Positions 17,464 through 26,450 of a stretch of 64,000 nt of DNA are shown here, piece by piece (position 1 is the first letter of the stretch; the number at the start of each line of letters is the position of its first letter). The position numbers were made by a program, and so were the translations under genes. Below the pieces are notes generated by a model. The model was given only the letters and a program-made list of their open reading frames with translations, was not told the origin of the DNA and ran no database searches. Location: positions 1 to 64,000 of the forward strand of contig JAFYGE010000060.1 of assembly GCA_017543335.1 (NCBI GenBank), read 5' to 3'. The DNA is from Ruminococcus sp. (lineage in GTDB: Bacteria > Bacillota > Clostridia > Oscillospirales > Ruminococcaceae).

Positions 17464-18993
17464 TTATCCTTCTGACCAGTATTTCCTGTCCAGACTTCTG
17501 TACTGTGCGGCAGCGGCTATATGCTGTTTTTTTATGACCTCAGAGTTATCGATGTCAGCGATAGTTCTTGCGACTTTTAATATCCTGTCGTAAGCTCTTG
17601 CACTGAGTCCGAGTTTATCAAATACATTTTTCATAAGTTTTTCTGCATTCTCATCCATAGGACACATTTCCTGAAGCTTGTCCGGAGTTATGAGAGCATT
17701 GCAGGTTATAGCCGTACCTTTGAAGCGTTCCTCCTGTATTTTTCTTGCGGACATGACACGCTTTCTTATATCTGCTGAGGATTCTTCCTTTGCTTTTGAT
17801 GACAGGTCACCGAATTCTACAGGAGCGACTTCTATATGAAGGTCAAATCTGTCGAGCAGCGGACCTGATATTTTTGAAAGATAATTTGCTACCTTTTTCT
17901 GCGGACATATGCATTTGCGTTTCGGATGTCCGTAATATCCGCATGGACATGGATTCATAGCACCTATAAGCATAATAGTACAAGGGTAAGACACTGTACC
18001 TGATGCACGGGCGATAGTTACTTTTCTGTCCTCAAGCGGCTGACGCAGTATCTCAAGGGTCTTACGGTCGAATTCAGCAAGCTCATCGAGGAAGAGAAGT
18101 CCGTTATGAGCGAGTGAAACTTCACCGGGATGCGGTATCGTACCTCCTCCGGCAAGACCGGCAGAGGAGATAGTGTGATGCGGTGAACGGAAAGGTCTTT
18201 TAGTTATTATGGGCGTTTCCGGAGTAAGTAAACCTGATATGGAATGAATTTTTGTAGTTTCAAGAGCTTCTTCAAAAGTGAGCGGCGGAAGTATCGAGGG
18301 CATCCTCTTGGCAAGCATACTTTTTCCGCTTCCGGGTGAACCGATAAGCAGTGCATTATGACCGCCGGCAGCAGCTATTTCAAGAGCTTTCTTTGCGGAC
18401 TGCTGTCCCTTTACGTCAGAGAAGTCGAGAACTTCGTTATAGGCTGTTTCCGGAGGGATATAGTGCTCGCAGGGGGATAGGAGTTCCTCATTGCGGAAAT
18501 GTCTTATAAGCTCCTCAGCGTTATTTACGGCATAGATATTTATTCCGTCTATGACTGACGCTTCAAGAGCGTTTTCAGCCGGTACAAATACAGACTCTAC
18601 ACCTTTCTCACGGGCGAGCATCACCATAGGGAGCACTCCGTTTATTCTTCTAATATCTCCGTTAAGAGATATTTCACCGATAAATGCACATCCGTCAAGC
18701 GGCTGGTCGAGCATCCTCATGGCTTTTAGTACAGCCATGAAAATAGCCATATCGTGAACAGAACCGCTCTTTTTGGTATCTGCCGGAGCGAGATTGACCA
18801 TGACCTGAGCTACAGGAAAGCTTATACTGCATGACCTTAATGCAGCACGTATACGCTCACGGCTCTCTTTTACAACGGTATCGGGAAGTCCGACAATATC
18901 GAACTGCGGATTTCCACGGCTGATATCTATTTCAACATCTACAGGAAAAGCATTCAGACCGAACAGTCCGAGGCTTGAAACTTTTGCAAACAA
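17464..18993 (-). CDS. YifB/ComM-type Mg-chelatase-like AAA+ ATPase
   Basis: 509 aa from a TTG start: AGGAGGT lies eight bases before TTG-TTT-GCA-AAA, which gives the canonical family N-terminus (L/M)FAKVSSLGLFG. A longer frame upstream has no ribosome site. An N-terminal ChlI/Lon-protease-like fold (1-165) is followed by the AAA+ core: Walker A GSPGSGKS, Walker B GLLFLDELAEF, and a zinc-binding cluster CPCGYYGHPKRKCIC. A C-terminal domain (about 400-505) follows. In Gram-negative relatives ComM is a branch-migration helicase in transformation; the role in Clostridia is not settled. No dprA or topA neighbour here. Confidence 0.93.
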   Translation of the reverse strand: MFAKVSSLGLFGLNAFPVDVEIDISRGNPQFDIVGLPDTVVKESRERIRAALRSCSISFPVAQVMVNLAPADTKKSGSVHDMAIFMAVLKAMRMLDQPLDGCAFIGEISLNGDIRRINGVLPMVMLAREKGVESVFVPAENALEASVIDGINIYAVNNAEELIRHFRNEELLSPCEHYIPPETAYNEVLDFSDVKGQQSAKKALEIAAAGGHNALLIGSPGSGKSMLAKRMPSILPPLTFEEALETTKIHSISGLLTPETPIITKRPFRSPHHTISSAGLAGGGTIPHPGEVSLAHNGLLFLDELAEFDRKTLEILRQPLEDRKVTIARASGTVSYPCTIMLIGAMNPCPCGYYGHPKRKCICPQKKVANYLSKISGPLLDRFDLHIEVAPVEFGDLSSKAKEESSADIRKRVMSARKIQEERFKGTAITCNALITPDKLQEMCPMDENAEKLMKNVFDKLGLSARAYDRILKVARTIADIDNSEVIKKQHIAAAAQYRSLDRKYWSEG

Positions 18994-19036
18994 GTGTAAA
19001 ACCTCCTGTCGTTGGTTATTTTTGTCATACACTAAT

Positions 19037-19065
19037 AGTATATCACTTTTCCGGTGAAATGTAAA
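19037..19065 (-). promoter_or_regulatory. Sigma-A promoter of yifB-rodA
   Basis: On the minus strand: TTTACA, 17-bp spacer, TATACT, about 45 bp before the TTG start of yifB. Confidence 0.75.
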
Positions 19066-19123
19066 TATTAGCAGAAAATTTTGTTGACGCTTGTCAGACG
19101 GGACTTTTTTCTTGAAAATGCTA

Positions 19124-19152
19124 TTTACAATCTCTTTAAAATATGTTACAAT
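19124..19152 (+). promoter_or_regulatory. Sigma-A promoter of the CPBP protease gene
   Basis: TTTACA, 17-bp spacer, TACAAT, about 35 bp before the start codon. It lies back-to-back with the yifB promoter. Confidence 0.75.
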
Positions 19153-19186
19153 ATTCCATGTAAGTATACAAAAAAGGAGGAGTATA

Positions 19187-20377
19187 ATGTCCGACTTTAT
19201 AAGTGAAGAACAGCATCATGCAGAAGTTGCTGCTCTTAATCACGAAATATATCGTTTAACAAAACACATAAAGGATAAAGAACAGGAAAGAGCATTATCC
19301 GAAATGCCCGACCCTAAAGACCCTTTCAATAATCCGACAGAATATCACGATTATAATGACGATTATTCAGAGGTCCTTCCGCCGATAAAGACTCCGGCAT
19401 ATAAGATAAGTCTTGAGCCTGATTACGCAGAGAGACAGAAAATAAAGCATTTCTACGCTATCGGAGGCTGGTGTGCAGTATTGCAGTTTGCCGCTTCAAC
19501 TTTTGCGGCGGTGGTCATAGTGCTGATAATAAGAACGCTGCTTGAAGGACAGAATCCGGATGCTGACAATGTCTCGATAACTACCTACATGAAAGGCTCA
19601 TCAATACTGACATCGCTGAATATGCTGATATACATAGCAGCTAATGTAGGATGTGCCATGATAGGATTCAAAATGGCTGGAGTGAAAGCCTCGTCGCTTG
19701 TAAAAACGAGGGACTACGATGTCGGTAAAGCCATACAATACTGTACTGCGGCGATGTTTATATGGTTAGTATCAGTATATATTTCACTCGGAGTAGAGGA
19801 TATATTCACAAAATACGGCTACAGTACGGAAGTTCAGGATATGGACGGATATGCGGTAACTAAACTTGGCTTCGTTATATCTATCGTATATACCTGTATA
19901 ATAGCTCCTGTGACGGAGGAATTCTTCTTCCGTGGGATGCTGCTGAAAGTCTTTTCAAAGGCAAACCAAAGATTCGCAGTATTTGCTACAGCAGTATTTT
20001 TCGGACTTGCTCACGGAAATCTTCCGCAGTTCCTTCTTGCATTCCTTCTTGGATTATTCCTTGCACATATAACACTTAAACACGGCTCAATAATACCTTC
20101 AATAGTAGTACATATTTTCGTAAATACATTTGTTACAGTTATGGGAGAGTTAGACCTCTCAGGAGATATGGAGATCGTTCTGAATTTATCCCTTGAAGCT
20201 CTTGCAGCTTTCGGACTTCTGATGCTGCTCATATTCAGAAGCAAGGATAAACTTCCGGCAACAACTCCGGCACAGTCAAAACGAGGATTTGCTATAGCTA
20301 AAACTACTGTTGGTGTTGTTGCGGCGTTCACCATTCAGACAGCCTATATGCTGTTCCTTGTATTTTCAAAAGCATAA
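19187..20377 (+). CDS. CPBP-family intramembrane metalloprotease
   Basis: 396 aa from ATG 19187, preceded by AAGGAGGAG; the frame extends upstream but without signals. The soluble N-terminus (about 110 aa, acidic) is followed by about eight membrane helices. The abortive-infection/CAAX-protease motifs are all present: EEFFFRG (EExxxR), FGLAHGN (FxxxH) and HIFVNTF (HxxxN). The family includes CAAX prenyl-endopeptidases and bacteriocin-immunity proteases; the substrate here is unknown. Monocistronic, with its own promoter and terminator. Confidence 0.93.
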   Translation: MSDFISEEQHHAEVAALNHEIYRLTKHIKDKEQERALSEMPDPKDPFNNPTEYHDYNDDYSEVLPPIKTPAYKISLEPDYAERQKIKHFYAIGGWCAVLQFAASTFAAVVIVLIIRTLLEGQNPDADNVSITTYMKGSSILTSLNMLIYIAANVGCAMIGFKMAGVKASSLVKTRDYDVGKAIQYCTAAMFIWLVSVYISLGVEDIFTKYGYSTEVQDMDGYAVTKLGFVISIVYTCIIAPVTEEFFFRGMLLKVFSKANQRFAVFATAVFFGLAHGNLPQFLLAFLLGLFLAHITLKHGSIIPSIVVHIFVNTFVTVMGELDLSGDMEIVLNLSLEALAAFGLLMLLIFRSKDKLPATTPAQSKRGFAIAKTTVGVVAAFTIQTAYMLFLVFSKA

Positions 20378-20383
20378 TAATTT

Positions 20384-20421
20384 GTCGCTGTAAAAAAATT
20401 TTTTTACAGCGATATTTTTTT
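20384..20421 (+). terminator. Terminator of the CPBP gene
   Basis: Perfect 15-bp stem starting GTCGCTGT, loopless except for the A/T centre, followed by a run of seven T. It lies six bases after the stop codon. Confidence 0.88.
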
Positions 20422-20499
20422 GTGACACTTTCAAAATTCTATCCGAATATGGTTAATGAAAGTGATCCATGGAAAACTTCATAAAAGGGAGGAAATCAG

Positions 20500-21066
20500 A
20501 TGACAGGCAGTGAATATTGTTCACTCCTCAGAAATTCACCTCAACAAGCTCATAAAGTAATTTTTGATGAGTATTTTAATTATGCCTATACTATCGTTTT
20601 TAACCGACTAAGAAGCGTTGCCGGTACTGAAGATGTTGAAGAATGCGTCAGTGACGTTTTTGCAGAGGTGTTCTTCAATTACTCCGAGGACGATAAGGGC
20701 GATAAAGATATGAAAGGCTATATCGCTACTATCGCTCAACGCAGAGCAATAGACCGCTTTCGCAGTATATCTGTAAAAAACGGCCGCTCTGTATCACTTG
20801 AAGGCGATGTGCTTACAGAGCTAAAAGCAGAAGAAGATATAGTTGAAAATTCTGAAAAGAAGGATGTTCAGCTTACGCTGATACAGCTTATAAAAGAGCT
20901 TGGAGAGCCTGATTCGACCATTATCCTGCATAAATATTACTATGACCGATCTTCCGGAGAAATAGCAAAACTGCTTAACATGAAAGCAACAAATGTACGT
21001 ATGCGGTGCAAAAGAGCACTCGAAAAACTGCGTTTGATGCTGAAAGTTAGCGGAATTGATCTTTAG
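20500..21066 (+). CDS. ECF-type RNA polymerase sigma factor
   Basis: A 188-aa sigma-70 family protein with region 2 (residues about 20-90, including GYIATIAQRRAIDRFRSI for -10 recognition) and region 4 (about 125-185, with SGEIAKLLNMKATNVRMRCKRALEKL as helix-turn-helix). No regions 1 or 3, so group IV. AGGAGG-like site GGGAGG before the ATG. The gene 12 bp downstream encodes a single-pass membrane protein that probably restrains it. The upstream region (20422-20499) has no clear sigma-A promoter, compatible with autoregulation. Confidence 0.93.
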   Translation: MTGSEYCSLLRNSPQQAHKVIFDEYFNYAYTIVFNRLRSVAGTEDVEECVSDVFAEVFFNYSEDDKGDKDMKGYIATIAQRRAIDRFRSISVKNGRSVSLEGDVLTELKAEEDIVENSEKKDVQLTLIQLIKELGEPDSTIILHKYYYDRSSGEIAKLLNMKATNVRMRCKRALEKLRLMLKVSGIDL

Positions 21067-21078
21067 GAGGTATAGAAA

Positions 21079-22863
21079 ATGAAAAAAGATGATTTTGATC
21101 TTGAAATACTTGAAAATGCTGATAATGAAGTCATTGATGCACTGAATTCCTTTCCGTCAGCTGACGAAGAAACTAAAAGGAGAGTGTTTTCCATGAGTGA
21201 AAAGAAGTTTAATGATTTAAATAATAATTTTGAAGCAACAGATGAAAATTCAGTTAAAGGCGTTGAAACTTATAGAAAGCCAAAGTGGTACAGAGCTGTT
21301 TGTGCAGCAGCTGCTGCTCTTGTGCTCGTAGGCGGTGGTACAGCTACTTTCGCTGCACTCCATAAAACAAAGAAGTCTAACGAGAGTATGCAGGCGACTT
21401 CTGAGATAGAGACATCCCTTGCAAATGGTGAAGATGATTCTTCCATGATGTCTGAAGAGGCAAAGAAAATCCTTTATGAGCATTTATTCTTTAATTTTTG
21501 GAAATTACAAAGAGAAGTTGAGATTGAACTTGATAAACCTATTAATTACTATTTCTACTATTGTGATGCTGAAAATGCCACGGATGAAGAAATAGCAAAA
21601 ATTCCTGAGATGTATTCAAATAATATTAAGGAAGAGAACGGTAAAATTTATGTAGGAATAGAATATTATAAGCTGAATAGTCCTTATTTCAGTTCATTAG
21701 AAGAATATTACCGAAAAATACTTGAATTTTCAAATGAAAAAATGATATATAAACTTTGTGGCGATGTATTTTTTGACAATAAATTTCTTGAAGAGCATGA
21801 CATCACTCCTTATGAATATTATGACTATTATGACTATCACAATTTTGCTGTTTACGACAATGGCTATACTAAGGTAGATTTTTCAGATGCACCTAAGTAT
21901 GTTGATCGTTATACTAAGCTTTATACTCAAGTTTGTAAACCAGATTCATTTGATCCGGAAAAATGTGAGATAACATATGAAAAATCATTTCCTATCGACT
22001 CTGATTCATTTATATGGGAAAGCTATTATCGTTTAGCTGATGATCCGGATACTATACGTAGAGTAAATGTTTATATTGAAAATGTGGAAGGTTACGGATG
22101 GAGAATTTTTGATTTCAGTATGGATCAGTGTGAATATGAAGAGTTTAAAGATTATCAGGGCGGAGAGTATCCTTCATTAATGGAAGATGTCTATAAAGAA
22201 GCACTGCTAAATAAAGATAGCGAATTAACATCTGAATCAACGAAAACTCAGGAATCAACAGAGGAAAATGCAGAGCCGGAAACAGTTGAGGATATTACCG
22301 AACCTTTAACTGCTGAACCAAATAAAGCTATAAGCGATTATTCTGATGAAGAATTACAGAATATATCAATGCTACTTATGAATAAATATGTAGAGTTGGA
22401 GCATCTTCCTGATTCTCCTTATTTAGTCCCAGATGAAATAGTTACATTCGCTAATCCTACACCTTCTAATGGTTGGCCTTCAAATGACTACATAAGGCTT
22501 GATGATCCAAGATTCTCTAATCTTGAAGAACTTGTTGCTTATTATTCTCCGTATATTGAGGAATCTCTCATTACTTACAATTGTGATAACAGAAATGAAT
22601 TTAAAGAAGGAGACCTTATTACAGAAGAGTTATATCCTGATCATTTAACTCTTCCTGAAATAATTGAGTTTAATGGTAAGTTATATACATATAGTATTGG
22701 TAATTTGTATGATAGTGTAGTATCATGTGAAATTAAAGAAAAAAATCAGAATGGTTTCCAAATAGTAGCTCAAACTGACAGCAATTGTATTCTTACAGCT
22801 GATATTGTAAAAACAGATGAAGATACTTTCAGAATTGAAAAATGTTGGTGGGATATCACCTGA
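21079..22863 (+). CDS. Single-pass membrane protein, putative anti-sigma factor
   Basis: A 594-aa protein with AGGAGG upstream of the ATG. A cytoplasmic N-terminus of about 70 residues is followed by one membrane helix (AVCAAAAALVLVGGGTATFA, 74-93). The acidic, tyrosine-rich extracytoplasmic part of about 500 residues is interrupted near 385-415 by a Thr/Glu-rich linker (STKTQESTEENAEPETVED). The two halves flanking the linker may be related domains. No HxxxCxxC zinc motif of classical ZAS anti-sigma factors. Position directly after an ECF sigma gene and the topology suggest it sequesters the sigma factor until an external signal arrives. Confidence 0.75.
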   Translation: MKKDDFDLEILENADNEVIDALNSFPSADEETKRRVFSMSEKKFNDLNNNFEATDENSVKGVETYRKPKWYRAVCAAAAALVLVGGGTATFAALHKTKKSNESMQATSEIETSLANGEDDSSMMSEEAKKILYEHLFFNFWKLQREVEIELDKPINYYFYYCDAENATDEEIAKIPEMYSNNIKEENGKIYVGIEYYKLNSPYFSSLEEYYRKILEFSNEKMIYKLCGDVFFDNKFLEEHDITPYEYYDYYDYHNFAVYDNGYTKVDFSDAPKYVDRYTKLYTQVCKPDSFDPEKCEITYEKSFPIDSDSFIWESYYRLADDPDTIRRVNVYIENVEGYGWRIFDFSMDQCEYEEFKDYQGGEYPSLMEDVYKEALLNKDSELTSESTKTQESTEENAEPETVEDITEPLTAEPNKAISDYSDEELQNISMLLMNKYVELEHLPDSPYLVPDEIVTFANPTPSNGWPSNDYIRLDDPRFSNLEELVAYYSPYIEESLITYNCDNRNEFKEGDLITEELYPDHLTLPEIIEFNGKLYTYSIGNLYDSVVSCEIKEKNQNGFQIVAQTDSNCILTADIVKTDEDTFRIEKCWWDIT

Positions 22864-22892
22864 TATTAACGCAATCCAGACTCATCCAAATA

Positions 22893-22932
22893 AAACCGCC
22901 TATGGTCATATGACCATAGGCGGCGATTTTTT
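22893..22932. terminator. Bidirectional terminator
   Basis: Perfect 13-bp stem CCGCCTATGGTCA/TGACCATAGGCGG around TA. The plus side is followed by CGATTTTTTATT and the minus side by TTTTATTTGG. Shared by the putative anti-sigma gene and the convergent small gene. Confidence 0.88.
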
Positions 22933-23290
22933 ATTCAAAAATAAATGTGAGTTTTATCTTGAATTCACTATCGTGAAAATTTGATGGAACCTTAGGATTA
23001 GCAACATATAATCCATTGAGAGAGTCAGTGTCTTTTACAAAATCAGTATATTTTCCATTTTTGATTCCACTAAATGTGCATGGATCTGAAACAATTTTTT
23101 TATCTTCCATGATGTCAAATTCAATTCCATCCGGGCATTCCCATTTTATTGTTTTTATTGGATTTCCGCTCTTTGTACAGATCTCCTTTAAATCATAATT
23201 ATAACTTGATCTGTGTTTTTGTCCATCCATAACACTGCTGAATGACTTGATAACAACTCCTTCGATATTTCTGGATTCAAAATTTGCCAT
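22931..23290 (-). CDS. Small protein of unknown function
   Basis: 119 aa from the ATG preceded by AAAGAGGAGT; a frame 14 codons longer is unsupported. No signal peptide or membrane helix. Composition is that of a small soluble beta-rich protein (alternating hydrophobic residues, several KxxxW/F strands, C-terminus FKIKLTFIFE). Two cysteines. I do not recognise a family. A remote similarity in length and strand pattern to Hcp-like or phage tail-tube proteins came to mind but I see no motif to support it. Flanked by its own terminator. Confidence 0.7.
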   Translation of the reverse strand: MANFESRNIEGVVIKSFSSVMDGQKHRSSYNYDLKEICTKSGNPIKTIKWECPDGIEFDIMEDKKIVSDPCTFSGIKNGKYTDFVKDTDSLNGLYVANPKVPSNFHDSEFKIKLTFIFE

Positions 23291-23531
23291 AATAACTCCT
23301 CTTTCTTTTATTAATATAATTATTGAATTCAACTGCTGATTGGCCTAATCAAACAGCGTTTTTGTGAAAATGTTTTGCAATTATTAGTACTAATAATAAA
23401 ATCACTGTTATAATTATACAGGTGGATAAAGGAAAAATCAATCCGCATTATAAATGAAATCTGAACTGGTTATATAGTAATATAGCACAAAACTGACACT
23501 ATACAGTGCTTTTTGCAGATTTTAGTAACAC

Positions 23532-23563
23532 AAAAAGCAGCTGAACAATGTCAGCTGCTTTGG
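23532..23563 (-). terminator. Terminator overlapping the end of the second CPBP gene
   Basis: Minus-strand hairpin AAAGCAGCTGA/TCAGCTGCTTT with a 6-nt loop, followed by TTGTGTTAC. The 5' arm contains the last codons and the stop of the gene. Confidence 0.75.
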
Positions 23564-24555
23564 GTTTCATTTGTGTTTTTAGTTGTAGCTATGCCATTCT
23601 TTTTTATAAGAAATGCCACGACTGCGAGACCGCTTAAAAGAACGATAGTAGTAAATATACTTCCCTCTATACCGAAGTCTCCGCCGGTAAGGAATGTGTG
23701 TGAAGATTTTGCGGAGGTACGAAAAACAGATTCAGAGTCGCCAGAGCCGCTTACGCTTATTCCGTAGAGATTTCCCTGAGTGAAATTCCATATTGAGTGT
23801 ATCGCACAGCCGCCCCATATATCGTCAAAATATATCATGTAGACTGCCGCAAAGACTCCGAAAAGAATAAGGTTAGTCATTGCAAGGACGTTTATTCCGG
23901 GATTGCTGATATGTGCTAATCCAAAGGCTACAGAGCTGACGCCAATAGCAATGGCAGGGGAGTTAGCTCCGCCGACAGTGTTCATAAGATAGCCTCGGAA
24001 GATGAATTCCTCGCTCATGCCCTGAAAAAAGAAACCAAGGAAATAGAGTGCTATTATACCAAAATTGATTCCAGTGCAAAGTTTGATACTGTTTGCTCCG
24101 GAGACAACTGTAAGAAGCGTTATGACAGTCATCATGACAGCTCCAACAACAAGACCGCCGAGGTAATGTTTTACAAGCTTACGTTTTCTTGCTCCCATTG
24201 AGCTGACTTTTCGCATCTCGATGCATCGGCAATAAAAGATAGATGAAACAGTTCCTATCAACGTGCTGAAAAGGAGAATAAGCCGTCCTTTGGTTCTTCC
24301 AAAGATATCATAAGTTACCTCTTTTGAATAGCTGTATGTGACTTTTTTAGTTCCTTGCAAAACGTCATTATCTTTTCCTATTTCTTTCATTATGTCTGGT
24401 AAAGCAATTACATATGCTATTAAAGACTGTAATATGTATATCAGAAAAAATACTATCAGGAATATCAGAATCTGAACAAATATATTCTTTGATGCATGAG
24501 ATTTGGAAGATTCTTCAAACATTTTTATTCTGTGATCTGGTTTGAGTTCTTTCAT
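23551..24555 (-). CDS. CPBP-family intramembrane metalloprotease
   Basis: 334 aa from the ATG preceded by AAGGAGGTGC; a longer upstream frame overlaps phage-relic sequence and is not credible. About eight membrane helices. Motifs: SEEFIFRGYL (EExxxR), FGLAHIS (FxxxH) and HSIWNFTQG (HxxxN). All catalytic positions are kept. The N-terminal 45 residues are cytoplasmic and charged. Unlinked to the other CPBP gene 3 kb away, to which it is only distantly similar. Lies beside a phage head-gene relic, so it could have arrived with it, but base composition does not stand out. Confidence 0.9.
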   Translation of the reverse strand: MKELKPDHRIKMFEESSKSHASKNIFVQILIFLIVFFLIYILQSLIAYVIALPDIMKEIGKDNDVLQGTKKVTYSYSKEVTYDIFGRTKGRLILLFSTLIGTVSSIFYCRCIEMRKVSSMGARKRKLVKHYLGGLVVGAVMMTVITLLTVVSGANSIKLCTGINFGIIALYFLGFFFQGMSEEFIFRGYLMNTVGGANSPAIAIGVSSVAFGLAHISNPGINVLAMTNLILFGVFAAVYMIYFDDIWGGCAIHSIWNFTQGNLYGISVSGSGDSESVFRTSAKSSHTFLTGGDFGIEGSIFTTIVLLSGLAVVAFLIKKNGIATTKNTNETQSS

Positions 24556-24617
24556 TATGCACCTCCTTGTTTTTGCTATAATCATTTTACTATAATTACG
24601 GTCTTTTGTCAAGGCTG

Positions 24618-25187
24618 CGACGCTTACGAAATAGCCGTCCGGAATAATATTCTTCAGGTTGATGAAATACGCCGTGAAGAGCACTTACAGAGCTGAGATA
24701 TAGTGACAATCAGCCGAGAGACGCAAAAGGACGCTGGGCAGCAACAGGCGGAGGAGGTCGAAGACTTTACAGCAACGGCGGTGCTAAGCCAAAGAAAAGT
24801 GTTGACAAATCCGATGAAAGCGATATAATAAAATCGGAAGATGTATCTGCAACCGGCGAAAATGAACTCAGAGTCAAAGGCTTCCCAAGCAAGCAGAAGC
24901 TGAATAACCACTGGCAGAATGGCAGAACTCACGCCGATGAATACAAGGATGACGGAATAACAACTAAAGAGCAGTATGAAAAACGTGGTGTTGAGCTCGC
25001 TGAAAGTGCTACCGACGGAAAGAAGATATTAGGCTATAAGACAAAAGAAGGATATATCTGCCGTTATGATGTCAAGAAGAACGACTATGTAAAGGCGGAT
25101 ATAAACAAAGGTCTTAGAACTTTATTTAAGCCAACGGAAGGAATTGATTATTTTAATTACTGGAAAGGGAAAGAGGGAGTAAAATAA
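24618..25187 (+). pseudogene. Truncated, frameshifted phage head protein with C-terminal nuclease-toxin-like domain
   Basis: Two adjoining frames. The first (to 24686) ends in VRNNILQVDEIRREEH, like the C-terminal region of HK97-type portal or minor head proteins. After a one-base shift the frame continues with SDNQPRDAKGRWAATGGG, a linker seen at the ends of phage head proteins, then a Lys/Ser-rich stretch. The C-terminal domain of about 110 residues has NNHWQNGR, TTKEQYEKRG, ICRYDVKKNDYV, GLRTLFKP and GIDYFNYW. That order resembles the barnase/EndoU-like nuclease domains attached to phage and polymorphic-toxin proteins. The 5' part and start are missing. It ends TAATG, overlapping the next gene, as toxin-immunity pairs do. 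The family assignment is from memory of motif order and needs a profile search. Confidence 0.65.
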
Positions 25188-25426
25188 TGGACGATGAATT
25201 GAAATGTCCTGTTTGTGGGCAATTTTATTTCGAGGAACGAGACGATTACGATCTTTGTCCTGTTTGCGGTTGGTTCAATGATGGATTTCAGAAAGAATAT
25301 CCCGATAAATTAGGCTGCAATCATAGAACGCTTAATGAACACCGTGAACAATGGAAAAACGGCACTCTTCCGGATTACATCTATGACCTTATCGAACAGA
25401 ATAAAGACAGATTACCGTCTAAGTGA
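25187..25426 (+). CDS. CPCC-type cysteine-rich small protein, possible immunity protein
   Basis: 79 aa; the ATG overlaps the stop of the toxin-like frame and GGGAG lies upstream. Two CPVCG knuckles (residues 8-12 and 26-30) form a zinc-ribbon-like N-terminus, followed by WFNDGFQ, a histidine/asparagine-rich middle and a helical tail. It fits the CPCC family often found beside polymorphic toxins as immunity or accessory protein. The frame is intact although its partner is broken. Confidence 0.72.
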   Translation: MDDELKCPVCGQFYFEERDDYDLCPVCGWFNDGFQKEYPDKLGCNHRTLNEHREQWKNGTLPDYIYDLIEQNKDRLPSK

Positions 25427-25466
25427 TTAGGCGGTTTTCTTATACCCATTTGAAGGAGTTGATAAA

Positions 25467-25529
25467 ATGAAAATCGAAGTCAGAGCCGACGGACTGCATA
25501 TCAGCGGAGAGGAAAAGTACATTATATAA
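25467..25529 (+). pseudogene. 5' remnant of a phage prohead protease gene
   Basis: Only 20 codons remain (MKIEVRADGLHISG then an unrelated end), preceded by a good GAAGGAG site. The opening resembles the N-terminus of HK97-family prohead proteases. With the portal-like fragment upstream it keeps the usual portal-protease gene order, supporting a prophage relic cut off here by deletion. Confidence 0.6.
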
Positions 25530-25578
25530 AAAACAAAAGGAACTGAAAAGACTATATGCAGCCACTTTCAGTTCCTTA
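25530..25578 (-). terminator. Terminator of the M16-lgt-folD operon
   Basis: Minus-strand stem AAGGAACTGAAAG/CTTTTCAGTTCCTT with a loop of about 14 nt, followed by TTGTTTTTTATA. It lies 15 bp after the folD stop. Confidence 0.85.
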
Positions 25579-25592
25579 TAATTAGCGTGATA

Positions 25593-26450
25593 TTACTCCA
25601 GACCAGCCTGCTGTTTAGCAGCAGTAAGCGTATTTTTCATGAGCATAGCGATAGTCATAGGACCAACACCGCCCGGAACAGGAGTGATATAAGAAGCTTT
25701 CTTTTCAGCGGATTCAAACTCAACATCGCCGCAGAGTTTGCCGTTTTCAAGACGGTTCATACCGACATCGATAACCACAGCACCTTCCTTTATCATATCT
25801 CCTGTAACGAAGTTAGCCTTACCGATAGCAACAACGAGAATATCAGCTCCGAGGCATATTTCCTTGAGGTTAGTAGTCTTGGAGTGGCAGATAGTAACAG
25901 TGCCGCTCTTGTGGAGCAGGAGCATAGCCATAGGCTTGCCTACGATATTACTTCTTCCGATAACTACGCACTGCTTACCGGTTATATCAGTGCCTGTGCT
26001 TTCGATAAGACGCATAACGCCTGCCGGAGTACATGGCAGGAAAGCGTACTCACCTATCATTATTTTTCCGACATTGATAGCGTGGAAAGCGTCGACATCC
26101 TTGGCAGGAGAAATAGCATCGATAACAGTTTTTTCGTCGATATGCTTAGGAAGTGGGAGCTGTACGAGGATACCGTTTACTCTTGTATCCCTGTTAAGTA
26201 CCTGAATGAGATCGAGGAGCTGTTCCTGAGTAGTATTCTCATCGAGTGCATACTCGAATGACTGGAAGCCAACTGCTTCACAGGCTTTTTTCTTATTATT
26301 TACGTAAACTCTTGAAGCAGGGTTATTACCTACTATTACAACTGCGAGACCAACTTTGAGTCCCTTTTCTTCACGGAGTTTTGCAGCCTCATCAGCTACC
26401 TCCTGTTTAACTGCGGCTGAAACAGCCTTTCCATCGATTATCTGTGCCAT
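25593..26450 (-). CDS. folD: Methylenetetrahydrofolate dehydrogenase/cyclohydrolase
   Basis: 285 aa, normal length for the bifunctional enzyme that interconverts 5,10-methylene- and 10-formyl-tetrahydrofolate with NADP(H). Motifs: catalytic region SRVYVNNKKKACEAVG (Tyr and Lys), QLPLPKH, DVDAFH, dinucleotide-binding GRSNIVGKPMA and the C-terminal signature PGGVGPMTIAML. The ATG overlaps the lgt stop. Cytoplasmic one-carbon metabolism. Confidence 0.97.
   Translation of the reverse strand: MAQIIDGKAVSAAVKQEVADEAAKLREEKGLKVGLAVVIVGNNPASRVYVNNKKKACEAVGFQSFEYALDENTTQEQLLDLIQVLNRDTRVNGILVQLPLPKHIDEKTVIDAISPAKDVDAFHAINVGKIMIGEYAFLPCTPAGVMRLIESTGTDITGKQCVVIGRSNIVGKPMAMLLLHKSGTVTICHSKTTNLKEICLGADILVVAIGKANFVTGDMIKEGAVVIDVGMNRLENGKLCGDVEFESAEKKASYITPVPGGVGPMTIAMLMKNTLTAAKQQAGLE

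Noticed and set aside
21079-22863. Zinc-binding anti-sigma (ZAS) domain in the putative anti-sigma factor
   Set aside because: I looked for HxxxCxxC in the cytoplasmic N-terminus and found none, so the anti-sigma call rests on position and topology only.
24496-24696. 66-aa plus-strand frame as a real gene
   Set aside because: Its first two thirds are antisense to the start and leader of the CPBP gene; only the last 20 or so residues are meaningful, as part of the phage relic.
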